From Urechis unicinctus (lineage: Eukaryota > Annelida > Polychaeta > Xenopneusta > Urechidae): a stretch of DNA of 64,000 bases. The stretch covers positions 71,272,097 through 71,336,096 of the forward strand of contig CM067358.1 of the NCBI GenBank assembly GCA_034190875.2, given 5' to 3'. The translations under genes and the position numbers were made by a program. This document shows positions 12,541-21,843 of this stretch, one piece after another. Below the pieces are notes generated by a model, which saw only the letters and a program-made list of their open reading frames with translations, was not told the DNA's origin and did no database searches. Within the stretch, counting starts at the first letter, position 1. Each line of letters begins with the position of its first letter.

Positions 12541-13181
12541 CTCCAAAAACCGTTGGTTGATTTCTCAAAGGTTTGCCTAACAGATTCATACAGGTGGGTG
12601 CTTCCATAATGAGTGATCACCCGTACCTCGTGTGTTTCAGGGTCAGTGAAGTAGACCCGCCCTAGGCCCTGGTTACCGCCTTTTATCCTCCAGTTGCTGT
12701 TTTCGTCAACCCCAAACTCGTGGCAGAGCTTGTGGAAGTTTCTCTTGTCAAAGGTGTTGTTGGTGGCCGACCATGTGGCGTCATCATGCAGTGTTATTCT
12801 CATTTCGTCTAAAAGTCTCCGGATTGTGTAGTAGACGTGGAACAAGTAGAGGTTACTCAGTGCTGGGGAATCAGATTTGAGGTGGTCCAGGGCAGAAACT
12901 CTGCAGCCACTTGTTGCACACCATACAACAAAGTTTACCTGGTTCTGCCAGTATTGCATGTGGTTGGTTCTTCAGCCAACTACAAGGCTGTCGTCACTTA
13001 TGTTTGGCACCAAGTATTTATCAAACAGGTTGGAGAACTCGACCCTAAAGGAATCTGTAATTTTACCTGCCTTAACCTGGATGAGAAAGTGTGTCAGATC
13101 CTCAGGATTAATATGAAGTGGGTAGACCATCCTAGTTTTGTACGCTTTACTCGTATTGAAACTAAAGGCTTGTTTATTCAT
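12468..13181 (-). pseudogene. Uncharacterised conserved protein of the viral element, one internal TGA
   Basis: Begins with ATG at 13181 (MNKQAFSFNTSK) and stays in one frame to the stop at 12468, about 237 codons, apart from a TGA at 12972-12974. Composition is that of a soluble alpha/beta protein (LLDEMRITLHDDATW, FHKLCHEFGVDENSNW). I associate it with the same element class but cannot name a function; candidates include a minor capsid protein. Followed with overlap by the membrane-anchored gene at 11949-12540. Confidence 0.5.
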
Positions 13182-13187
13182 AGTGCT

Positions 13188-13416
13188 ATGTATCACACTC
13201 TGTCTAATGTTCAAAGCGGCGATGCTGTGTCCCTGCAAAATCCTATTGACAACACTGCGGGCGATCTATGTGTTGGCCTAAGGTCAATCACGTATACTGT
13301 AGGCTGGTACAATTTCGAAACATATGAGAACATTGCATGGCGGTCTGAAACTGCTGGAAAAGGAGGAAGAATCCAATTAAAACCCGGCCTATGGAGTTTC
13401 AGTCTTTTTCATAAAA
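13188..13416 (+). pseudogene. Truncated plus-strand gene cut off by the 50-bp satellite
   Basis: From ATG 13188 a frame gives about 75 residues that read as a beta-rich protein (LCVGLRSITYTVGWYNF, IQLKPGLWSF) and then runs into the satellite at about 13410. A VGL-x(7)-GWYN strand pattern followed by KPGL is something I recall from uncharacterised proteins of related elements. The 3' part is gone. Its ATG lies only 7 bases from the divergent minus-strand ATG at 13181. Confidence 0.45.
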
Positions 13417-14003
13417 GTAAGGTGATCCCTGCAAACACCATCCTGCAGCCACTGACCGCTATAACAGTAAGGTGATCCCGGTCAACCCAATCCCACAGCC
13501 ACTAACCGCTATAACCTTAAGGTGATCCCTACCCACCCCATCCCACAGCCACTGACTGCTATAATAGTGATGTGATCCCTGCCAACCCCATCCTACAGAT
13601 AATGAACGCTATAACAGTAAGGTGATCCCGGCCAACCCCATCACACAACCACTAACTGCTATAATGACATGCCTGAGGAAGGGGAGAATATGTTATCCTT
13701 CCAGAACTGGCAGAAACAGCTTGGTTACTATAATAGTAATGTGATCCCTGCCAACCCCATCCTACAGCTAATTAATGCTATAACAGTAAGGTGATCCCAG
13801 CCAACCCCATCACACAACCACTTACTGCAATAATGACATGCCTGAGGAAGGGGAGAATATGTTATCCTTCCAGAACTGGCAGAAACAGCTTGGTTACTAT
13901 AATAGTGATGTGATCCCTGCCAACCCCATCCTACAGCCAATGAATGCTATAACAGTAAGGTGATCCCGGCCAACCCCATCACACAGCCACTAACTGCTTT
14001 AAT
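13417..14003 (+). repeat. 50-bp satellite with a higher-order repeat that has captured part of PolB
   Basis: Unit phases marked by GGTGATCCC at 13421, 13471, 13521, 13571 and 13621 give a 50-bp period. Each unit contains CCAACCCCATC, CACAGCCACTGACCGC and TATAACAGTAA. From 13571 a larger unit of about 169 bp appears: two satellite monomers plus about 60 bp identical in kind to the start of the adjoining PolB copy (TGCCTGAGGAAGG to GGCAGAAACAGCTTG). This fragment occurs at about 13663 and 13832, then a third time at 14003, where it continues into PolB itself. Confidence 0.9.
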
Positions 14004-16015
14004 GACATGCCTGAGGAAGGGAAGAATATGTTATCCTTCCAGAACTGGCAGAAACAGCTTGCTGCCCCCTATATTATCTATGCTGACTTTGAGGCGCTCA
14101 CAGTGAAGCTTCCGGGTCCTGCGCTTGATCCTGTTAAGAGCAACACACAGAGAACGCAGGAACACCAAGGATGCAGCTGCTGTTATGTGGTTGTTCGTTG
14201 TGACGGTAAGACCAAACCCCCTGTGGTTTACAGAGGAAGCGATGCTGTGGAGAAGTTCTTACAGAATCTGCAGCAGGAGGAGAACAAGATCAAAGCAGTT
14301 CTGTCCAAGCCTGTCCCTATGCGGATGACTCGGATAAACCTTGGCTGTGACGGCGGAATATGAGCCAGACCAGATGAAACGGAGGTTGCTGTTGCATAAG
14401 GCAGTTTTCCCCTATGAGTTCATGGACGGCTGGGATAAGTTTGATTCCCCTCTGCCGCCGATCCAGGAGTTCTACAACAAGCTCTCTGAGGAGGGTATAT
14501 CTGCTGTAGACTATGCCCATGCACCAAAGGTCTGCAGCGTGTTCGGGTGTAAAAGAACATGGGTAACTTCCATGACCTGTACCTGCAGACAGATGTACTA
14601 GTCCTGGCCGATATGTTTGAGGCGTTCCGCAAGACCTGTCTTAAGCAGTACGGGTTAGATCCGGCCCACTACTATACCAACCCCGGTTTGTCGTGGGATG
14701 CTTTGCTTAAGAGCACAGGCGTGGAACTCGAGCTTCTCACCGACTGTGACAAGCAACTGTTCTTTTAGAAAGGTCTACGTGGCAGTATTAGCATGGTGTT
14801 GCGCTGCCACGCTAAGGCCAATAACCCGCTCGTGGATGACTTTGACCAGGATAAACGAACGAGCTACATCCAGTACCTTGATGCTAACAATTTGTATGGG
14901 TGGGCTATGAGTCAGCCTTTGCCAACTACGGGTATTGAGTGGGTGGCTCGGCCGGAGGATCTATAGATACAGGACCATCCAGATGATGCCGAAACTGGAT
15001 ACATACTTGAGGTTGACTTGGAGTATCCTACTGCACTTCATGACGAGCACAACGACTACCCGCTGGCTCCGGAGCGGCTTCTTGTAGAGAACGACTGGTT
15101 GTCGAACTATCAGAAGAACCTCCTGGGCGAGTTGGGTGGCACCTTGGGCGAGGTTGAAAAGTTGGTGCCAAACCTGTGGAATAAGGAGAAGATGTGATGC
15201 ACTACAGGAACCTCAAGCTGTATCTGTCTTTAGGGATGAGACTAACCAAGATTCATCATGCACTTGTCTTTGACCAGAGTCCCTGGATGGAGCCTTACAT
15301 TCACATGAATACGGATCTGCGTAAGGCAGCCACCAGCGACTTTGAGAAGGACCTGTATAAGCTTATGAATAACTCCGCAGGCGGGTCGTTGTAAAGATTG
15401 TGCACTCTACGGAAGAAGAAAGAATGCGTAGGCTTATCGCAAGTCCTGTCTACGCACGTCATCAACTGTTTGATGATGACCTGGCTGCTCTGCACATGCA
15501 CAAGACTCACCTGGTACTGAACCGCCCGGTGTATGTGGGTATGTGTATACTCGAACTCTCCAAGCACCTGATGTACGACTTTTATTACAATACCATGAAG
15601 CCCAGATACGGCAAGAAACTTGGCTTGTTGTACACGGATACGGATTCTCTGCCTATGGAGATACGCACGCCTGACGTGTATGCTGACATGGAGGAAGATA
15701 GGCATCTCTTTGACACTAGTAACTTTCATCCCTCCCGTATGCTCGATCTTGATGTCGAGCCGGGATGAGATCAAAAAAGCAAAAGGTGTGAAGAAGGTGA
15801 CGGTGAAGAAGCATCTAGGGCACAAGTGGTGTTGCTGTTCGCTCAAAAGCAGTTTCGCCACGGAATGAACATGCTCAAGAGTGACAGCCACAAAATATAT
15901 GGGCTCCACGTCAACAAGGTGTCTCTCTCCCCCTTTGACTCAAAGCGGTGAATGGCTGAGAATGGTGTAGACACCCTGGCCTATGGGCACGCGTCGATCT
16001 GTTGAATAGATGAGG
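14003..16015 (+). pseudogene. Protein-primed PolB, right copy, N-terminally truncated and broken
   Basis: Inverted relative of the left PolB. It starts abruptly at the sequence that follows the satellite, so roughly the first 280 residues are missing. Exonuclease I (YADFEAL), exonuclease III (YLQTDVLVLAD), motif A (YLDANNLYGWAM) and motif C (YTDTDSL) are visible. The zinc segment and exonuclease II are lost by a deletion near 14330. TAG codons interrupt the frame at 14766 and 14964; frameshifts lie near 14555 and 15190; motif B is damaged near 15390; a further deletion lies near 15735. The C-terminal block after KKAKGVKKVTV is kept better here than in the left copy. Ends at TGA 16013-16015. 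Confidence 0.85.
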
Positions 16016-16028
16016 GCTGAGGTATAGA

Positions 16029-16205
16029 ATGAGCTCCGATGAGCAAGTGGCTGAGATGCGGGTGGATGTGGATTATTTGGCGGAGGAGAAGGTGGACCTT
16101 GAGATTGAGGTGAGGGATTTGGAATCAAAGTATGAGGACCTTTTGGAGCGCGTGAGTCGTTTAGAAGCGCTTATTCCGCAGGGTCCAGGTGATCACCCTC
16201 TTTAA
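16029..16205 (+). CDS. 58-aa acidic coiled-coil protein downstream of PolB (intact copy)
   Basis: ATG at 16029, 13 bases after the PolB stop; ends TAA 16203-16205. The product is a near-continuous helix with heptad Leu/Val positions (VDLEIEVRDLESKYEDLLE) and a Pro/Gly tail, so a small dimerising coiled coil is likely. The homologous ORF at 5139-5315, on the other strand after the other PolB copy, has exactly the same length, start and stop with one nonsense change. That shared boundary is the main evidence for a gene. Both lie where a polycistronic or read-through transcript with PolB could express them. Function unknown. Confidence 0.55.
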   Translation: MSSDEQVAEMRVDVDYLAEEKVDLEIEVRDLESKYEDLLERVSRLEALIPQGPGDHPL

Positions 16206-17230
16206 GTGGCCCTGGAGAAAATCGGCTGGAAGGACTGGCTGACACTCTAGTATAGAATGGGGAGGTGCGCTCGCACCAAGGCTGGCTCATTTTCTGTATG
16301 TGAGTCGATTTGGAAAACTGCGCTCGTACCCCCACTTTCTGTGCTACTAAACCAATCCCACAGCGGATATCTCGCAAAAACTATTTACAAGCGTTATGGG
16401 GGAATTGGTTTGTCTTGTTGCGTCATCTGCATTTTCGTAAAACTAACCTTGTCTTCAGACAAAAAGTTTTCTTGAAACATGTTCATATAGACAGTATGCC
16501 TGAATGTTTTTATTTCCACTTGGATTTAATTCAGGTCGCTTGTAATCTAATGGCATTTGAAAGTAGTTCCAGTGAAAGAATTTGGCTGGATGACAGACAC
16601 GAAAAAACCAAGCATTCAATTACGAGTCCAGATGAAAGCAACTAGTCTGACACAGATAGGGTCACAAACGGGGAATTACCTCGGGAAAGAAAGGATTTAT
16701 TCAGGCAGATAATTGTTTTATCACATGAGAGAAATGACTGACATCAGGAAACGTCACATCTTCGCGGGATCAACATTGCTTAATGCAGTAGTTAAATACC
16801 ACGAGACAACCATAGAGCACTACGTTATAATGTCATATATTGAGAAAATACCTGGAACACAACATGACATGACTCGGTGGTGTGTTCCAAACGCTATGGT
16901 CTGAGGCGTCAACTCTACATCATAACGGATGCAAAATTTGAACTCCTCCCATAGAGCTTAATGCTACACCAAGTGGGTTGCTTCCAAATAAGTAAGCGTG
17001 CAAATGAGTTAAATAAACGGCATCAGGTGAGGCTATTATAAAGAGCAAAAGACTGTTGATCTAACGCCTCTGCGCCTTTTGATATGGGATATGGAGTCTT
17101 CTGAATGATCGAGGCAATTATTTAATCAGAGAACTTACATGTGCTATTAAGATACCACCCTGCTCAAAGGTGGCTAGATATTTTCTCGGGCGGAGGCCAA
17201 TGTATGCCCTCATAACACACCCATAAGCTA
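16206..17230. other. Right end of the viral element, then unannotated sequence
   Basis: Up to about 16400 the sequence is an inverted match of 4960-5138 (shared GTGGCCCTGGA, GGAGGTGCGCTCG-like and ACTGCGCTCGTACCCCC blocks). Beyond that no homology within the window and no credible gene was found; the longest frames are 60-70 codons without motifs. Confidence 0.5.
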
Positions 17231-17264
17231 TTTGCTATATCACCAATCTCAGCTAGCACTCCTC

Positions 17265-17640
17265 CTCACTATCATATCCCTGATCCATCACTGGACCCTT
17301 ATAGTCCTCTCCCTCGACTTCACTCGACCCTCACTATCCTTTCCCTCACACTCGTTTGACCCTCACTTTACCTTCCCTCACACTCACTCGACCCTCACTA
17401 TCTTTTCCCTCACACTCACTCGACCCTCACGATACCTTCCCCACAATCACTCGACCCTCACTATACCTTCTCCACAATCACTCGACCCTCACTATACCTT
17501 CCCTCACACTCACTCACTCGACCCTCGCTATCCTTTCCCTCACACTCACTCGACCCACACTATACCTTCCCCACAATCACTCAACCCTCATCTTTTCCCT
17601 CACCATAATTCGACCCTCACTACCCTTTCCCTTATGGTGG
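17265..17640 (+). repeat. CT-rich minisatellite, block 1
   Basis: Degenerate units of about 30 bp with the consensus core CACTCGACCCTCACTAT followed by CCTTTCCCTCACA. Open Ser/Pro/Thr/Leu frames here follow from the repeat composition. Confidence 0.85.
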
Positions 17641-17679
17641 GGAGAACTTGGCCTTATCCTGGATAGGGGTGTGCCGCGG

Positions 17680-18235
17680 GACCTCGAAAACCCATACCCG
17701 TCATACAAGGTGAAAATGGCCAAAAGCATACCCCATCGTACAAGGTATTATGCAAATGTTTAACCCGTTGTACAAGCTGAAAATGACAAAAAAGCGTACT
17801 CCGTAGAACAAAGTATTATGAAAAGTATAACCTGTCGTACGTCGTAGGTTGGATAAAAGTGTCGGAAAAAATCTCAAAAGTTGATCAGCTGATTTCTGAT
17901 TACATCCAGTAACAACTTTGTGCGCTTGCACGTCCAAGTGTGTGATTCTCGGCGCATCACACAGGGACCATTCACTGCATTTGCACTGTCAACGATCGTT
18001 GGGAAATCCCAGGACAAAATCTTAACATACTGAAACAAAATATATATTAAAACCTCTGAACAGATTGGAAGAGAAAAACATACCCGTCGTACAAAGCCCC
18101 CAAAAAACCCGTCGTACAGATTGCAGCTGAAAAACATACCCCGTCGCATAAGTACGAGGCCCAACAAAACCCGTCGTACAAGTCGAGAGGCCGAAAAAAA
18201 CAAACCCCGTCGCGCTGCATATGTATTCTACCTCT
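17680..18235 (+). repeat. Minisatellite with CCCGTCGTACAA core
   Basis: At 17694-17835 alternating units of about 35 and 32 bp begin with CCCGTCGTACAAG-like cores and end in either AAAATGGCCAAAAGC-like or TATTATGCAAATG-like tails, giving a dimeric period of about 68 bp. A second cluster at 18080-18225 has the same core with different tails (CCGAAAAAAACAAA). The block is embedded between CT-rich minisatellite blocks. Confidence 0.7.
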
Positions 18236-18269
18236 ATACACTTAAGTGCACACCCCCACCCGGGCCCTA

Positions 18270-18395
18270 TACACCCTCATCACTCGATCCTCATTATCCA
18301 TTCCCTCACCCTCACTATCATTTCCTTCACCCTCACTATCATTTCCCTCACCCTCACTATCATTTCCCTCACCAACACTTGATACTCGCTCAAAT
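18270..18395 (+). repeat. CT-rich minisatellite, block 2
   Basis: Four short units CCCTCACTATCATTTCC of 18-19 bp, related in sequence to block 1 but with a shorter period. Confidence 0.8.
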
Positions 18396-18659
18396 ACTTC
18401 GAGCCTAAACGACGACGCGTTGTTTTGGTTTTATTTTAATGTCGTATAGAAAAATATGCCTTGCGGTCATAATGGTATATTTACTTCATTATGAAACGAA
18501 ATATCATTGGTCGAGTGCGTCATGTGACCCAATATTTTCACGCAGTTGAGTGAGTTTTGATGTAAACAGTTACGAGATGGGGCGTGATTTTAGTCGATTT
18601 GCAATTTCGTAGCCAGTTGTGGAAACTTCGACACCCACTTTGAAGTTTCTGGCTTGCCA
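18396..18659. other. Unique spacer between minisatellite blocks
   Basis: No gene, repeat or RNA recognised; AT-rich with several stops in all frames. Confidence 0.5.
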
Positions 18660-19335
18660 CCTGCACACACTACCCTTTCCGTCAACATCACTTGAACATT
18701 ATCCTTTCCCTCACACTCACTTGATCTTTTACACATCCCTCATCCGACCCGCAGTATCCTTTCTCTGACTATACCATCCTTTACCATGACTCCCCTCACC
18801 ATAAATCGACCCTCACTAATCATACCCTCACTCGACCCTTACTATACCTTCCCCTCAATCACTCAACCCCCATCATTTTCATCGGCTTCACTCGACCCTC
18901 ACTACCTTTTCCCTCAACATCACTCTTCCGACCATCAATATCCCTTCCCTCACTTGATCTTCACTATCCTTTCCCTGACCACTCCACCTTCACTATGCTT
19001 TTACTCACCATCATTCAACCCTCACCTTTCGTTCCTTAACTATCCTTTCGCATGCAATCACTCAACCCTCACTTTCCTTTCCCCAACAACCACTCGACCC
19101 TCACTAGCCTTTCCCTCACCATCACTCAACCCTCATTATAATTTCGCTCACCAACACTCGACCCTCACTAGCCTTTCCCTCACCATCACTCAACCCTCAT
19201 TATAATTTCACTCACCATCACTTGATCCTCCTTTTCCTTTCACTCACCATCACTCGACCCTCATTATAATTTCCCTCACCATCACTTAACCCTCACTTTC
19301 GTTTCCCTTACAAATACTCGACCCTCACTAGCGGA
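18660..19335 (+). repeat. CT-rich minisatellite, block 3
   Basis: About 20 degenerate units of roughly 32 bp. The best-preserved run is at 19085-19330 (CACTCGACCCTCACTAG, CCTTTCCCTCACCATCA). Same family as blocks 1 and 2. Confidence 0.85.
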
Positions 19336-19426
19336 ATGTACATGGTTGCGTCAATTCTGTTTTACATCATCGTGCTAATAATCCTCTCCGGCCAGACATT
19401 GCTCTGTATGTATAGTTTAGCTAAAT

Positions 19427-21479
19427 AAATCAAGGTATATACCGTTAATTCGTTTTTCTATTTCACAAATATAAATGGAAAATGGGTGAACAACCCATTT
19501 TCAATATTAGCATTTTGCACATATGGAAAATGGGTAAGCAACCCATTTTCTATTTTGTTATTTTGCATACACATATAGAAAATAGGTATACATTCCATTT
19601 TCTTTTCCCGATATTCGATTTCATTAACCGAAAAACCAAAATGGAAAATGGGTTTAGTTTCGTTTTCCTATTTTCGATCGGTTAACTCCTTTCCAGTTAA
19701 AGAAGGATCCCTGAGATCGCGCGCTTTGCGCTGATCCGAGCGGCGAAAATAATTTGAGTACTTTATCAGTCGTTCGACTCTGCCCGAAGATGTCTGTATT
19801 TTATTCTGACAGCAAACGCATCACACTTGATCTGACTGACGCGATAATACGAAATATTACCAACATAAGTTGAGAGTTAATTTATATTCAGTTTGTGTCC
19901 AAAGTAAGCAGCATGATATGGTATGCTGTTCTTGCTCCTAATGCGCTGCAAGTATATAATAATAAAATAATTTAAACTGTGGGCCATCTGTGTACTTACA
20001 GTGCGCATAATATAAAATTGGATGAAAATCATGTTAGTTGAAGCTTCATAACTATGAATACCGTGCAGTTACATTCTATTATCCTCATGATTTCATTTGC
20101 ATGAACACCTGTAGTTTGTAGGGTTGACTGGTCCTCTTGAGAGCCGAACCTACTCTAGCTTCAGCTACTTGCTAGGTAAAGAAAGCGTCCGCGCTATTTA
20201 CAACTTTCGATCTCTCACATCCGAGGCGATGAGCCGCCTGTGAGATTTCTAAATTTCAGAAGTCAAAATGACAGATGAACTCGCTAAATACTTACAAAAG
20301 CCCTCCAGGCCATGAAATTTGTGACAAAATGAAAAATTATAGCACGAAAAGACACGAGTACTGTTTCTATTACTACAGTGTTGTATTGTTATTCAGTTTC
20401 ATTACGAAAGTGCGGCACGTCGAGAAACTTTGTTCAAAACCTCAACATGGCCGACTCCCACAATGCAACATAATTTGGTGGAGCTCGTGATTTCTAACTG
20501 AAAGCTGAACCAATATAGGTCATTGTTAAATTCAAAACTGCAGTATAAATTAAACAGTATTATATCATCTCTGACCAATTTTCTTCGTACACCACTCGTC
20601 GACACGCGCCCAATTGAAAAGCGCGAGTTGCTTGGTGACTCCTTCACTCGACATCGCCCCGCGGACACAACATTCTGCTACCTCTGTGATATCGGTCTTG
20701 TTTTCGATTCTCACGGTAGCCATGTTGGACTTCAATTCTTAATATTGTGTTCTATTTCGTTGATTCTGTTAATGAAGGAGTATGATTGTTGTTGTACTCT
20801 TGGCAAGATGATGTTAAAACATTTATGGATATGAAAATGTATGTTTTTAAACTGTCCCTTGTCTGCACTGCTAGAATGCGCCTATTTGCTTATATCCTTA
20901 ACGATTCTGCCATGCGACCCCTCGCCCCTAAGGTGGCATCAGTTCATCAAAACACCAGGGGCCTTGCAACTAGCAACTTGCATGCCCTGTGATGATAGGT
21001 AGCATGCCATCAGCAGTATTTACGGATAGTAGCTGTGGATGAGCCCCTCTGAACTCCGAGAGAAATCAATTGCTCAGAAATCACCGAATAAGAGTGTCCA
21101 TCTTGTAACATTATCACGATAACATCGCCGAATTCATCTAGCGCAGACGCCATGCTTTTTCGCGACGCGCGTGTACTCTGTTTAAACCATCAGGGAGCGT
21201 TCCTTAATTGATGAACTTACAAAAATCGAAAATGGGAAAACGGAAGTAAACCGATTTTCCATTTTCGTCTTTAAGATTGTGAAATTCATGACAGGGAAAC
21301 GAAAACGGAAGTAAACCCATTTTCCATTTGTGTTCGCCAAATACAAAAATAGAAAATGGGTCGAATGGTAATTTTCCATATGCGTTTGTCAAAAACATAA
21401 ATGGAAAATTAGTTGTTTACCCATTTTCCATTTATATTTGTAAAATGGAAAAACGAATTAACGGTACATACCTTGATTT
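19427..21479. mobile_element. 2.05-kb element with long terminal inverted repeats (foldback/MITE-like)
   Basis: The left end starts AAATCAAGGTATATACCG and the right end reads inward as AAATCAAGGTATGTACCG, and inverted similarity continues for about 270 bp on each side. Both TIRs are built of subterminal modules alternating AAAATGGGT and ACCCATTTTC, so each can also fold on itself. AAAT lies directly outside both ends (19423-19426 and 21480-21483), a possible 4-bp target-site duplication. The interior, 19700-21190, has only short frames and no transposase, so it would be non-autonomous. Superfamily not assigned. Confidence 0.65.
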
Positions 21480-21843
21480 AAATACCTTGACTTCCAATTG
21501 CATGCAAATTTGTTGTAATTCTATGACTTATTACCGAGATAATAATCAAGAAACACCCATCCCCAATGGCGTCATTGTACAAATTGCCAGCGTACCTCGT
21601 TTAAGGTACCTCCGTACTTGGTTGTATTCATTTGACTGTAGGCTGGTAGCCGTCTGTAACGTAGACTAAGCCTCTTGTCGTCATTTAAAAAAATAATTTG
21701 TTGGAAGGGTCATAGAATTCATGATGCCCATTGTAGTCTCCCCTATAGCTTAATAAGTTTTAGTTGGGGAGAACTGCAGGGGCAACTTTGACTGGGCTCA
21801 ATATGCATTAGATATTTATTACCAAACATAAAACATTTTCCAG

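Larger units (their letters stand above)
4960..16400. mobile_element. Decayed endogenous Polinton-like / adintovirus-like element
   Basis: The region groups genes typical of this virus and transposon class: protein-primed PolB, an A32/FtsK-like packaging ATPase and a double-jelly-roll-type capsid protein, plus several small partners. Its two ends are inverted copies of each other: 4960-8020 (minus-sense PolB and its downstream ORF) matches 14003-16400 (plus-sense). Sequence identity is clearly below that of the large palindrome further right, so it is older. Almost every gene is interrupted. No integrase and no target-site duplication were found, so the exact boundaries are inferred from where the inverted homology ends. 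It may be two copies inserted head to head with partial loss of one. Confidence 0.7.

Noticed and set aside
12837..13187. Plus-strand open frame antisense to the uncharacterised viral gene
   Set aside because: It is the shadow of the minus-strand gene; only the part after 13188 looks coding.
9449..16015. Alternative genetic code with TAG as a sense codon in the viral element
   Set aside because: TAA and TGA also interrupt related frames, and there are many frameshifts, so ordinary pseudogene decay suffices. The TAG bias is reported only as an observation.
17232..17763. Ser/Pro/Thr/Leu-rich frames of 135-144 codons, suggestive of a mucin
   Set aside because: They coincide with the CT-rich minisatellite and have no start context or conserved flanks.
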